Shown piece by piece: positions 48,527 through 60,799 of a DNA stretch of 64,000 bases. How positions within the stretch are numbered: position 1 is the first letter of the stretch; every line of letters begins with the position of its first letter. A model generated the notes under the pieces. That model was not told the DNA's origin, did not search any database, and worked only from the letters and a program-made list of their open reading frames with translations. Made by a program: the position numbers and the translations under genes. Source of the DNA: Arbacia lixula (Eukaryota; Echinodermata; Echinoidea; Arbacioida; Arbaciidae); assembly GCA_963669155.1 (NCBI GenBank), contig OZ022579.1:14948040-15012039 (forward strand), in the 5' to 3' direction.

Positions 48527-49849
48527 GGTGGCTTGCTACAAAAACACACAAGATAATGAGAACTTCAAATTACAAAAACAGAATTAAATAGCAGACTGAA
48601 ACAGTCTGGGCGGGCAGTCACTTGAACAATGCCATGATTTCCTGGGGTCTAATTTACAACGAAAGTGTTTCTAGATTCTCTTTCATTAAAAATGAGGGAA
48701 TTTTCTAAAATAAAACAGCAATTATCCTCCAGGCTCCAGTCAAATGTTGGTTTCTCTAAATTCACTGCTGAAATATTTTAGTGTTACTGTAAAATTAGAA
48801 TTAGCCTTGTGTTAAAGAAAATTGAAACTGGATTTTGAGGCAATTATTTGTCACAATTTTGTGTCCCCCCAATTTGCCAAAACAAGTTTCAGCTTGGAAT
48901 CGAAATAACCACTGCCCACGACCATGCATAACCCGCCAGGCTGTATGCAACTCTGACAGAGTAAATATCCACACCACATAACTTTCCCCCTCCTCACAAG
49001 TTGCAAATTGTCCGACCTCTCTTCTTGTGGCCTAAAGTGAACATTTAAAATGGACGGTCATCTTTTATCATGTTTATTAGATGCAGACATTCCTTTGAAT
49101 CCCCCCCCCCCCAACACTTCATGCAAAATAAACTGGTAATTACAATACAGAGCTCTACTTCTAACTAAAAATCTGTAAGAATCGTTGATGTTAATTTTAC
49201 ACCGGGGATATACATGTATTGTCATCATACGGCGGCTACATGGGAAGGGAATGGAATTGGCACTGAAGTCAATTAGGGGAAGAACGCATAATTTACGGCC
49301 AATGCGACACATGCATGAACGTTGAAATAAGCGTTCACTGGGCACACTTCCATTGACAACACAGTGCCACCGGTCATGGGTATGTGCAAGATAGTACGAT
49401 TTCTGATGGCCGACCGGGTAAAATTGCCGCTAATACCGTGGTTATCTTAATAGAATTTCATATAAAATGCAAATATATGTAAAGTTACACAAATATTCTT
49501 CTGATTTTAGGAGTTACACGCCATATTCTATGGGAAGAACGTGAGATTTAAAAGGATTTTAAGTAAGGTTTTCATTCACTAACCCTCGGTCAAATCCGCG
49601 ATTGAAAAAGGCCGATATCCACCGAATTGGACGTAGAGTGCGCTTGCAGTCGCTTTGTTAAATTTAACACTTACCGACGGAACATGGAGAGTAGGCATAT
49701 GAAAAGACAATTATGGAAGAAAGCTTTTTTTGCAATAAAAAAAAAGAAGCTGAGCGCCTTTTATGAAAAAGTATGTTTCCGAAGTTGCTGTTTTAGTTTC
49801 ATATGTCATTAACCTGATCTGCTGTTTTGGAGAGTTGATGCATTTTTAT

Positions 49850-49889
49850 TCATTATTATTATTATAATTATTATTATTATTTATTTATC

Positions 49890-49921
<32 letters not shown>

Positions 49922-50015
49922 TATTTTTTTTTTTTTTGGGGGGGGGGGGTTAATTCTTGTTCATTCATTCTTGTTATAATTATTATTATTATTATTATTA
50001 TCATTATTATTATTA

Positions 50016-50056
<41 letters not shown>

Positions 50057-50120
50057 TATTTATCTATTTATTATTATTATTATTTTTTTTTCTTTTCTTT
50101 TTTCTTTTTTTTTTTTTTTT
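49850..50120. repeat. (ATT)n microsatellites with poly-T/poly-G ends
   Basis: Two stretches of ATT/TTA repeats (49850-49938 and 49976-50115), each ending in poly-T then poly-G (for example 49927-49950 and 50100-50136), so the whole unit is duplicated. Confidence 0.9.
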
Positions 50121-51726
50121 TGGGGGGGGGGGGGGGTTAAGTTCACTAGTTTCTGGAAGGGATGCTTACATGCATCAGCGGCCGTGCACGGTGGTGATAG
50201 GGGTATGGTGGCACGCGGCGGGGGGGGGGGGGGGGGGTCTCCCATTTGTGTATTCATAAGTACGAGCAGAGGGTTTATTTTTCGATAGTCACAATAGACA
50301 TGGGCCCCAAAATAAGTTCGGGATTTATGCGGTGACAATCTCTATTTTAGGCCGATTTGCTTTCCTTAGTTTGTTCGCTGTTCTTGCGCAAGCCCATGTA
50401 TAGGCCTACGTTAAGTGCACCTTTATTTTTTTACCTATAATTGGGACAGGGTGTCTTTTACGTGCGGATCTGTTTATAAGAGGCTGGGTCAGCACCGGGG
50501 GTCAGCATTGCATGGTCACTGAGGCACGCCCAAGAAAGTATATAGACGGCTCTATATCTAGAGCGTATTATCGTTCCTGTGGGAATAGATATACAGTATA
50601 TTTACTTCAAAATAGATTGATCATAACATATTCCCGAATGAATGTGCTGAAAAGGGGATCAATTAAAATGGATTTTCAAAATTTCTTTCTGTCAAGAACT
50701 TGTTGATTGGAATCCCTTCACCACAACAATATGCATTGCACAGGATGGGAAATACTATTTAGATTTACAATAAAAACGGCTGATGTGCCTCTAATATACC
50801 TTTTTGATGCTGAAACAAGAACAACAAAATGCCAATTTTGCAATCGATTTATATTGTAATTTTTTAAAGTAGTTTTACCGATTATAACTAATTTTTAGAA
50901 ATTAAAGGAGACAATGGTTACTAAAATATTTTATAAGAAATAAAAAAGAATAAAATATACAAACGAAAACTAAAAATGAATATTTTATTTCCGCCTTTCA
51001 TTTTTTTAAAAATTGGCAATAAGAAATATTGTAGGTTAACTTTTTTTCAAAGAGCCACCTATCAAATCCGCATAAAGTTTGCTGATTATGATCGTATTTT
51101 CACGCTAAATACTCGTGAACGGTAAGTATTTTGTACGTATTTATGTGCTGAAAAATTGTGAGAATATGCAACCAAAAGTACTGTTTTAATCATTGCTGAT
51201 GTTATGGGATACTTTAATGAAATTATGTGATATATCATGGATAGCAACGAGATTACAACCTACCTAACAACACATTCAGTGTGTCCCATATGTTTATATC
51301 TATGTATTGCTGCTTCAGTTCATTGAATTTTAAATGGACACAACTAGATCTAGACTTAACACAACAGTCTAACGTTAGGCCTATCTCAACACATGAATAC
51401 TTAACAAATCTTACCTCATAGTATGTAGGGCCATGTTGATTGCTGTAGGTCCATGATGTAGTCAAGAGTTTAGATAAAAATGCTGGCTTAAAAACACGGA
51501 ACACCTGCGGAAATGCGGATATCCTTGAAAATGAAAACGCTGACAAATTGTTGTTACTGGCAAAGGTAGAGATCAAAAAGGAGTATTTAGATTGTGTTTA
51601 ATACAAGTTTATAGGAGATTACTGATGCTTTGTAATGTGAGCCACAATGTCATGAAGGATGTCGGTTTGTTATCACAGAGACTGGGTGTAAAAGTAATAT
51701 CTTACTGATATTGTGTGGCTTTCTTC

Positions 51727-52076
51727 TGTCTTCTTCTTCTTCTTCTTCTTCTTCTCCTTCTTCTTCTCCTCCTCCTTCTTCGCCTTCTCCTTCTCCTCCT
51801 CCTCCTCCTCCTTCTTCTCCTCCTCCTCCTCCTCCTCCTCCTCCTCCTCCTCCTCCTCCTCCTCCTCCTCCTCCTTCTTCTTCTTCTTCTTCTTCTTCTT
51901 CTTCTTCTTCTTCTTCTTCTTCTTCTTCTTCTTCTTCTTCTTCTTCTTCTTCTTCTTCTTCTTCTTCTTCTTCTTCTTCTTCTTCTTCTTCTTCTTCTTC
52001 TTCTTCTTCTTCTTCTTCTTCTTCTTCTTCTTCTTCTTCTTCTTCTTCTTCTTCTTCTTCTTCTTCTTCTTCTTCT
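51727..52076. repeat. (CTT)n/(CTC)n microsatellite, ~350 bp
   Basis: The first 150 bp is mixed CTT/CTC; about 51875-52075 is pure CTT. It lies 250 bp before the first exon I can see of the unknown gene. Confidence 0.97.
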
Positions 52077-52326
52077 GTGTAGTCTGCTTCCTTCAATCCT
52101 AAATATTCTTGCAGAACTTGATGGAGTGTGTGTCACAAGGATAAGGTGCAAAAAGGAATGAAATAGATCTTGGGCCCCGCCAAAGAATAGTGATTGAACA
52201 CGACTTGTGACTTGATATCAGTCCTAACATACAAAATGAATGGAACTTACAATTAATTTAGATGAAACGCAACTCTTTATAAGATGCCCTGGTTGTCAAT
52301 ACCTGAACATAGTTGTTTCTTAGCAG

Positions 52327-55300
52327 GCAGAAGACAGCATGAGCACCCTGGCAGAGGCCAGTCACATGACGGCTCGGGAGAGGAGCTTCATAGGGAAGCC
52401 TGCCAGGATCTCCAGTGGAGCCCCCCTCACCAGAGTCCGCCGCGTGGCTCATCGCTCAGACATCCTGCTCGATGACCAGGTAAGGCATCTTTCTCCTTAA
52501 AGGGCATATACTGTACTGGGAAAGCAAAAAAAGCCTTCAAAAGGTAATTGTTAGCAATCTTTTTGCCAATGGTCTTAAATTCATGTATTGCCCATTTTAG
52601 AAGCTCGCTGAAAGTCATTTGCTCTCAAATCATCTACATTTTTAGTAATGAGTGATTAACTCACAAATCCTCAAAATGTTCGGGCCGAACATTTTGAGGA
52701 TTTAATTATTAATCATTAATTACTCCAAATGTGGATCATCTGAGGGCAAATAACTTTCAGCAAGCTTCTAAAATGGACAATACATGAATTTAAGACCATT
52801 GAAGAGAAGATTGCTAACAGTTACCTTTTGAAGGCTTTTTTGCCTTCCCAATACAGTATGCCCTTTAATCCCCTACCAATCCAGGAAGAGTCCATTGACT
52901 GATTACACCTATTATTCACCTATGTTTGATGCGCCATTTCTGAAAGTCACCACCAGCAATACACACAAACCCAATGGACATATGTGGGCAACAGAACAGG
53001 TTAAAAGCTATTGTAAATTTTATATATTAGTCCATTACTAAAAAGTCATATTTTGTTTGTCATACATGGCAGATCTATGTGGCAATCAATTGTCTTGTCA
53101 TTACCTTTTAAAGCGATCGTCCACCCTGAAGTCAAACCTACACTGATATGTTTTTTTTTCTTCATATTTCTGCATTTTTCTAAACCAACTTAACTTTAGG
53201 ATGGACTCTCCCTTTAGGACATATTACAAATGGGGCCATATGGGGGGAGCCTACAAAAAGCCAGGCTTATGGGGTTATATGCTCTCCATTACAATACATT
53301 ATCTCATCAAATGTGACCTCAACATTCCCCCTTGGCAGATTTCCCTTGTGAAAGAGACACAAGATGCCCTGGAGAAAGCGATGGCGATGATGTCTGTCGC
53401 TAAGGATCCACGAGAGCAGGCTGGCTGGCTTCAAGAGGTGGAGAGACTCAAGCTGCAATGTGACGAAATGCTCCTCATACTCAAGGTAGGATTTGGAAGA
53501 GAGAGTGGAGGAGGAAGGGGAGGAGGAAGTGGAGGAGGAAGGGGAGGTGGAAGGGAAGGATGAAGGGGAGGTGGAAGGGAAGGATGAGGGGGAGGTGGAG
53601 GGATGGAAGGAACAGAGGAGGGAGTATAGAAAAGGAGAGGATAAACAGATCATGGAGTAGAAGAATAGGAAAAGGATGAGGAAGAGGTGGAAAGAGAAAA
53701 GAAATAGGAGGAGGTGGAGAAGGGAGGGGAGGAGGAAGGGAATGATGAAGGGGAAATGGAAGGGTAGAAGATGAAGAGATTCAAGCTGCATTGATGAGAT
53801 GCTGGTCATACTCAAGGTAGGAGGTGGAGGAGGGAGTGGAGGGCTGAAGGAGGAGGAATGGAAATAGAAAAGGATGGAATATAGAAAAGGAGAATATATA
53901 GACAGATCAGGGAGTAGAAGAAAAGGAAAAAAATGATGATGAGGAGGGAAAGGTTAAGATGATAAGGAGGAGGAGGATGAGCAGGAGGAGGAGGAGGAGT
54001 AGGAGGAAGAAGAAGAAGAAGAAGAAGAAGAAGAAGAAGAAGAAGAAGAAGAAGAAAGAGGAGAAGAAGAAGAAGAAGAAGAAGAAGAAGAAGAAGAAGA
54101 AGAAAGAGGAGAAGAAGAAGAAGAAGAAGAAAAAGAAGAGGGAGAGGAAGAGGAGGAGGAGGAGGAAGAAGAAGAAAAAGAAGAAGAAGAAGAAGAGGAA
54201 GAGGAGGAAAAGATTGAGTAATGAGATGGAAGCGTACATGGAAAATAAGAACAAAAGGTGGGTTAGTTGGAAAAGGAATGTAAGTAGGAATAATGCAAGT
54301 ACAGTCACATACTTTCACAGTGATAATGATAAGAAGGATTGGTTTTTGATTGGATGATGATGCTGGTGATGATTATGAAGGTAATATAGATTATGATAAT
54401 GATGAGAAAGGTAATAATGAGGATTATGAGAACTGTCCTTGAGATGTGGATTTGTAGTGATGGGAGAAATGTATTCAAACACCTACATGTACTAATGATT
54501 ATTCTATTAGGTCAAATAAATGGTATAACCATGAATATTTTCTGATCTCACCCTCCTTTCCTCCCAGGTTGTCAGGAAGCTGAGCGTGGAGCTTCTGTAC
54601 GCCAAGGTGGAGGTAGAGAAGGCAGCTCAATGCCATGGCAACGTGGGCGCAGCCCGGAAGAGGGTAGTCTGGCTTGAGGATAGGATGGAGCACCTTCTCA
54701 GCCGCTACCGCAATGAGTTCAGACTCAACTCGCCACTGGTATGAACACATTATTTCTCTTATACTTACATTACTTTCTTCGACAAATACCTGCTTCATAA
54801 ATTTCCAGTATGTGAACTTCCTGTTCCATTTTCACTCTAAGTTCTATGCAAAATGAACATTATAACTTAATAGTCCTTTCTACCACAATACACATGGTGC
54901 AAGGTGAAACCACATTGTGTATAGAATCTTCATATACTTGTCATCAATTCCGATGATTCTTTAACTTATAGAAAGTAGTGTGTAATTATTTCTTGTCGCA
55001 GACATTTTCTATTCTTTGTAATGCTTGTAAGAAAAAGATTTACTTACATGAAGTGTGTAAGTGTGATGTACATCACTAGGTTATTCTAGTTGACCACACT
55101 AATGCTAAAACAACATCTGATTTTGTCATTAAAATTATTGATATGTAAAGACGAGAAATTTGGGTGCCAAAGTGATGAGTGCACTTAATGCCCCATTGAG
55201 GCATATTTGCACTGGTAATACACACCTCTCCCATCGGGCAGTATAAAGTCTGGCAGAGCAGTTAATTTTACATGTCACTTTGCATTTTGTATAGCCGATC

Positions 55301-58300
55301 CAGCCCAGATTCGTCACTGAGAAGAAGAGCCGCCCAGGTGCAGGGAGAGCAGGCACGAACCAGACCAAACAGAGCGTTGACTCCTCTCGCCCAAAGTCCA
55401 TCCTCAAGGTGCCTGGCAGGAGGATGGTGGTGGATGATGAGGAGGGCGATGAGGGGGAGGAGAGGTCCGGTGGTAGTGGGATGCGCTCCCGGGAGAGAGG
55501 GGGGCAGACACGCCCCAATGCAAGGCGGGAACGGCAGCCGGTTGCTAGGGTGCAGAGGGCGGACCTGAGAGGGTTGGAGACGGATGAGACCCAGAGCACG
55601 GGAGATGAAAGTGGGAAGGGGGATGGAGAATGGGTTGCTAAGCAACGGTTGGCGCTTCGCAGCCGGGGCAGGCCAGGTGGGGCTGGGGAGAGGGGTGCAC
55701 GACAACAGCCTGTCAGAGGGGGTGAAGGAGGAGGAGGAGGAAGAGGAGTGAATGGGGCAAGGGGGCAAAGAGCCAGAGTGTTAAACAGCGGATTGGACAC
55801 CGAGGATGAAGATACCGATGCCTCTGTTGAGAGAAGGCACCACTCCAGGAGAGAGAGGAAACGAAGACCCGGTGGGGCAGGTGAGAGGATCTCTAGAGAG
55901 AGATCAGTTGTCATGGCTATGGGAGGCGGAGAGAGTGAGAGCGCTGTGAATTCAAGTGAAGACACCCGAACCAGGAAGAAACAACCTAACAGGCTGGTGG
56001 TCCAGCAACGAAGCAGAGGGAGAGGAGGGAAAGCTGGAGGACCAACTGAGACAGAAGATGATGAGGGAGAGGAGGAGGAGGGGGAGCTTAGTGCCAGGAG
56101 TGATCTGGAGGATGGAGAGTTTAGAGGGATTGCAGATGGGGTCTTCATGACACAAGAATCTGCACAGTCTGAAGGTGAGTACACTGGAAAGGAACAAATA
56201 GACCACCCCAAGGGAAACTGAAAACGACGTATCTCTCTCAAGGTTTTTTAAAAACGTATCCTGTTACGTTTTACCTTTAAATTTTTATGTTTTTTTTACT
56301 TGACATTTTGTTTATTGAATATCAAATTAAAATTGAATCAATATTATTTTTATTCCTGACTCAGATGAGAGCAATCCTGAGACTTTCTCTGAAAGTCCGG
56401 CCTCCAAGGGAGGTCAGGGAGCTCAGGGCGATGACGAGGAGGTAGACGATGAAGAGGAGGATGAGGCTACCAAGTACTGGAAGTCACCACATCACAAGTA
56501 CGAGTTATAGAAAACAACTGTTCTTTTAAACCATTGTATTCAATAATGCTCTATTTTTTGTATTGCTATAGTTATTTATTATGTTTTTATTTATTTGTTT
56601 TTTTTTATTTATTTTTATTAATTGTACTGATTTATTTTTTGGTTACATTGTATCCCAATCATTGTAACACTAAAACACACATTAAAAAAACTAAAGAATT
56701 ATGTAGCTGCATCAAAACTAGTATTGTATACCTGGATGATCAGATTGCCCCCCCCCCCCCCCAAACTCCTTCTCAACCCCACCCCTCCTAAAAAAACTTA
56801 AAAAAAACACTCAACAACTTTATATGTATGGTTAATCTACATGTAGTTGTCTGTGTTGTGAATGATGCTCAACAGGTTTGAATACAGCGAACACCGTGAA
56901 GCCATCAGTCGAGAGAATCCGATGTCGTACCATAACTTGGGCCTGGCGGTGTGCTCCACATTTATCGAGCCAGGTGGGTGTGGTCAAGTACTACCTAATT
57001 TGTTGTCTCCTCAAACCTTTCAAACCTGGAAAAAAATCAATCGGTGTCCCTGGATGCACCCAGGGATACCCATCAAATTTTGTTGGACTGAAAGCAATTG
57101 CTGACGAGCCAACAGGGAACTGCTGTTGAACATTTTGAGAAAAGTTATCCCCCATCACTCCTATTCAATTCAATAATTAATTAAATGGTGGCTCAACAGA
57201 AATGGGGAAGATGTTAGCAATTGACAGAAAGAAGTTATTTATTGTGTGTGACTTCTTCTATTAAATCATTACAGTGAATTCTTAACATAAAGAGAAATGG
57301 GACAAGGAGTGCGGTCTTAAGTCATGAGCAGGTGGTCTGCATGTACAAGTTACTTTTAATACATTTTTTTCAGTCAGGAACATTTTTTAAGAGAAACAAG
57401 GAATGTTGTCTTTCTATATACAGGTGGTCGCTACATCACCTAGGTTTCACTAAATGATAAAATGAAAGAAAATACGCTTCAAGCCGTGAGCATGTGACTC
57501 TACTTTGCAGATATCATATGTTCAAGCAATATCATACTTATAAGTCTGTGCATAACATTCAAGAAGAGTCAATTTCCTGTGTGAGAGACAATTAAAACTT
57601 AGCAACCAGAATATTTTTGATGTCTGATTTTGATTTTGATTTTGATTTTGACAGCCCCTGAAATGGCCCCTGAACTTCCCTGGAGACCAATGAAAGAGGG
57701 AGAGAAGATTTCTGATGTCCATGTAAGTATTTTCTAATTTACAAGCCCTCGTTTGGATATAAAAACATGATTTCCTTCCATTTCATTATATAAAGTGAAT
57801 ATTCATAACTTACAGTCCAGGGATCTGTTTTTATAAAGCATTGTGACAAGTCCAATCTCCTATCTGTAGTATACAGAGTTACAATTGATATCAATCGTAT
57901 AAAGTAGAGTTGCGATCAATTGCAACTTTTTATAAGACAGAACCCTGGTTTTGTTCTCCCCATACGATGAAGTCCCACTTTCATTCAAAGCCTACAAAAG
58001 TTAAATATAAAAATGTGCTGAACATGCTCATTGTTTCATTCTGTGTTTTGACTTGGAGCGTTTGCATTTTTTTTTTGCCTGTTTGTAGTCATCTGCTTCA
58101 CAGTTGCCACTGCATTACAGGCAGCAGGCTGAATGTCCCAATATGAGAAGGAGTTCCAGTTAGACCCCTTTCAGTAGAAAACCAGAAAGTGCCCATTTAG
58201 TTATGACACATTTCATGGACCCCTGGCACTAATGGGTTAAGACGAGAATTGAGCATGTGCAGCTTGTTCGGTTTGAGGAATGATTTAACAAGAGCATCTC

Positions 58301-60759
58301 AATGAAGCAAACTGCAAAGTGTGTGAGTTATTATTCCATTAGCACATACATTTTTCACATTCATTTTCGCATGTGTTTTGTCATGCACATGTTGTGTTTG
58401 TTATTAAGTTATCTAGCAAGCACTGGTCACCTCATTTTGAAGAAGTTTTCAAACACTACCTTCAACGTACATGAAGAGTTTCATGGCAAAATTCTATGTG
58501 AGATAATACAACTGTTTTTGTGCATATACATTTTGTGCTGTGCAATTGAATTCATGTACTCCTTCCACTGTGTGTATAGTATTTGTTACATCCATGCTTA
58601 AATCAAAGCCATGACATGAACAGGATTTGACACTTGTGGGTGTTTTATGGTGTTTTTATAGTTGGTGTTTCAAGGTTAAGCACAGTGAGTGACTTGGAGT
58701 TTGGTGATGGTGTACGTTGGTCAAATTATCACTCTTCATTTGCTTGGCTGATTTTATGTATTCGGAAAATGTAGTGATTTGCTCTTTAAGCATGGGGAAT
58801 CACTTATGTTTAGGACATGAAGAGTATTGTGCATTTATTTGAAAATTCATACAAGAATAGCAACTTGCTTTACAGAAAAAAAAAAGATTTGGCTCATGAA
58901 CATAAAAAAAAAAATGCCACCAAGTCTAATAACAGTATTGATTAAGAAAAAAAAGGATAAATTTGAGGATGCAAATATTTTGTACTTATAATGTGAGTCA
59001 TGATCTTCCATAAAACTTGTTGCAATACAGGCCCTTCACACTGCTCAACTTGAAATCTTAAGATTTGATAATGTAGCTTAAAGCTTGTCCAGTGGTTTCG
59101 ACTGTAAGGGAGGAGGGAATCAAGCTTGTTTTGCTATTTATGCTTAAAGCTTGTCCAGTGACGTGGCTCTGTAAAGAAGATGTGAAAGCACACTTGTTAT
59201 GCTATCTGTGCTCAAAGCTTTTCTAGTGACTTTGGCTGTATCAGGATGAAGTTAAATCACGCTTGTTATGCTATCTGTGCTTGCACCTTTCTTAACCCCC
59301 AGGTTGCCAAGATTCACCCCCTGCGCCCTGTCACTGCTAAAGGAGAAGAACTTGTTAGTTGGCTAACTCTGCTTGAAAATTGTCTTAGCAACTAAAGCAT
59401 GCTAGTTCCCCTTGCATGTTCTTTGAGCCTAATATATAGTTCTCTCAATTCTCCCTACTCCATATAAGGAAGAGTTATCCCACAATGCACTGTGCAGTGA
59501 CATCCTGGCATTTTCTGCAGTACGTCATACCTACTTCCAGTCTCATACACTAATACATTAGACCGGAAGTGGGTAGACTGCAAAATAAGTTTGAATTTCT
59601 ATTAACCCTAATAGCCACGGGTCGCCCGATTGCCTCAAAATTTTGCACAAGGGTCAAGAATTATATAATCTACAAACTTGTAAAGCTGAATTTGCGAAAA
59701 ATCCTTTCATTTTTTAAATATCAATTTATGCTTATTTATGCGAGAAATCATAGATTTTGGTATTTCTCACTAAATAATGTCTCTGGAATAGCAATATTTG
59801 GTACAAATGTATTTCATAACTCCTTCATCAATTCCTGAAAGAAGAAGATGGGTTGTGGTAATTTTGTCTGATGTATTTTATTGTTTTTCAATTTTCTTAT
59901 GTATTTCTTTGTTTTTCGTGAAGCGTTTTTTGCTATTTGAAACAATGATCCTTACTAGAAAAGTATTTACATAAAATGTAAAAGCTCCTGATTTAGTCCT
60001 TGGGGTAATATACAGTCATATAGAGAAATAGCGAAATTTCATTAAGATGTGTTCGGTAAATGTAATCTGACATCTGCACGGTAGGTCCGATTGCCATAAA
60101 TTTGGTATCAAAATGTGCCGGAAGGATCAGAGAAAAAGAGTCTTGAAATTTTGTTCCCAAATATTCAGGCGTTACGAAGTACTGACAAAAATTTGGCCCC
60201 GGGGGTGTTAGGGTTAACATTGCATCATGGGATGACTGTACCCTACATGTGCAGTATGGAGATTTGTTGAATCTTTCTTACAGTATGGTGATATGAATTA
60301 ATTGGTAATTAATGTGGAAGAGGGATACTACAACTAATAATAATACTTCTACCACCAAAATATTATGACATAAAGAATGGTGAGAGCATAGATAATGATA
60401 ATTATAACTTGCTGCTCAATTACTACTCTAATACTACCAGTTTGCCACCAATACTACAATACTATTAGTATTACTATGCTACGACTATGACTACAAGGAC
60501 TACTATAATACAACTTTTACTACTACTACGATGACAGCTCCTGCCAGTACTACATGTGCTACTACTACTTTAACTGCAAGATATGCTTGTTTATCTATTA
60601 CTATTACTACTACTACTTCAACTTCTACACTTTACTACTACATTTACTTCTTTTACAGTACTACTACTCCTACTAGTACTGCTACTACATGTACTTGTAT
60701 ATGTACTTCTTGTTCGTCTACTTCTATTACTTCTACCACCACTGCTACTACTACTACTG

Positions 60760-60799
<40 letters not shown>

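Larger units (their letters stand above)
48527..52326. other. Region between the RPS15A coding start and the unknown gene
   Basis: Must hold the noncoding 5' exon and promoter of RPS15A (an acceptor is visible at 48536) and perhaps the first exon of the plus-strand gene. I cannot place either with confidence. The rest is ATT, poly-G and CTT repeats plus AT-rich sequence. Confidence 0.6.

Noticed and set aside
49675-49694. Candidate noncoding first exon of RPS15A ending at a GTAAGTG donor (minus strand).
   Set aside because: A CTCTCC pyrimidine start and good donor are present, but the exon would contain an upstream ATG out of frame with the real start, which is unusual for a ribosomal protein mRNA. 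Not enough evidence to annotate.
51650-52161. Long open frames of poly-Glu, poly-Arg, poly-Ser, poly-Phe and poly-Leu.
   Set aside because: All are readings of the CTT/CTC microsatellite; all six frames are open there, so openness is meaningless.
53812-54357. Long open frames of Lys/Arg/Glu or Leu/Phe.
   Set aside because: Readings of the GAA tract and GGA minisatellite; no splice-phase or homology support.
55135-56241. A 368-codon minus-strand open frame rich in Ser/Pro/Leu.
   Set aside because: It is the antisense shadow of the 880-nt plus-strand exon (55295-56174), whose splice sites and phase fit the flanking exons.
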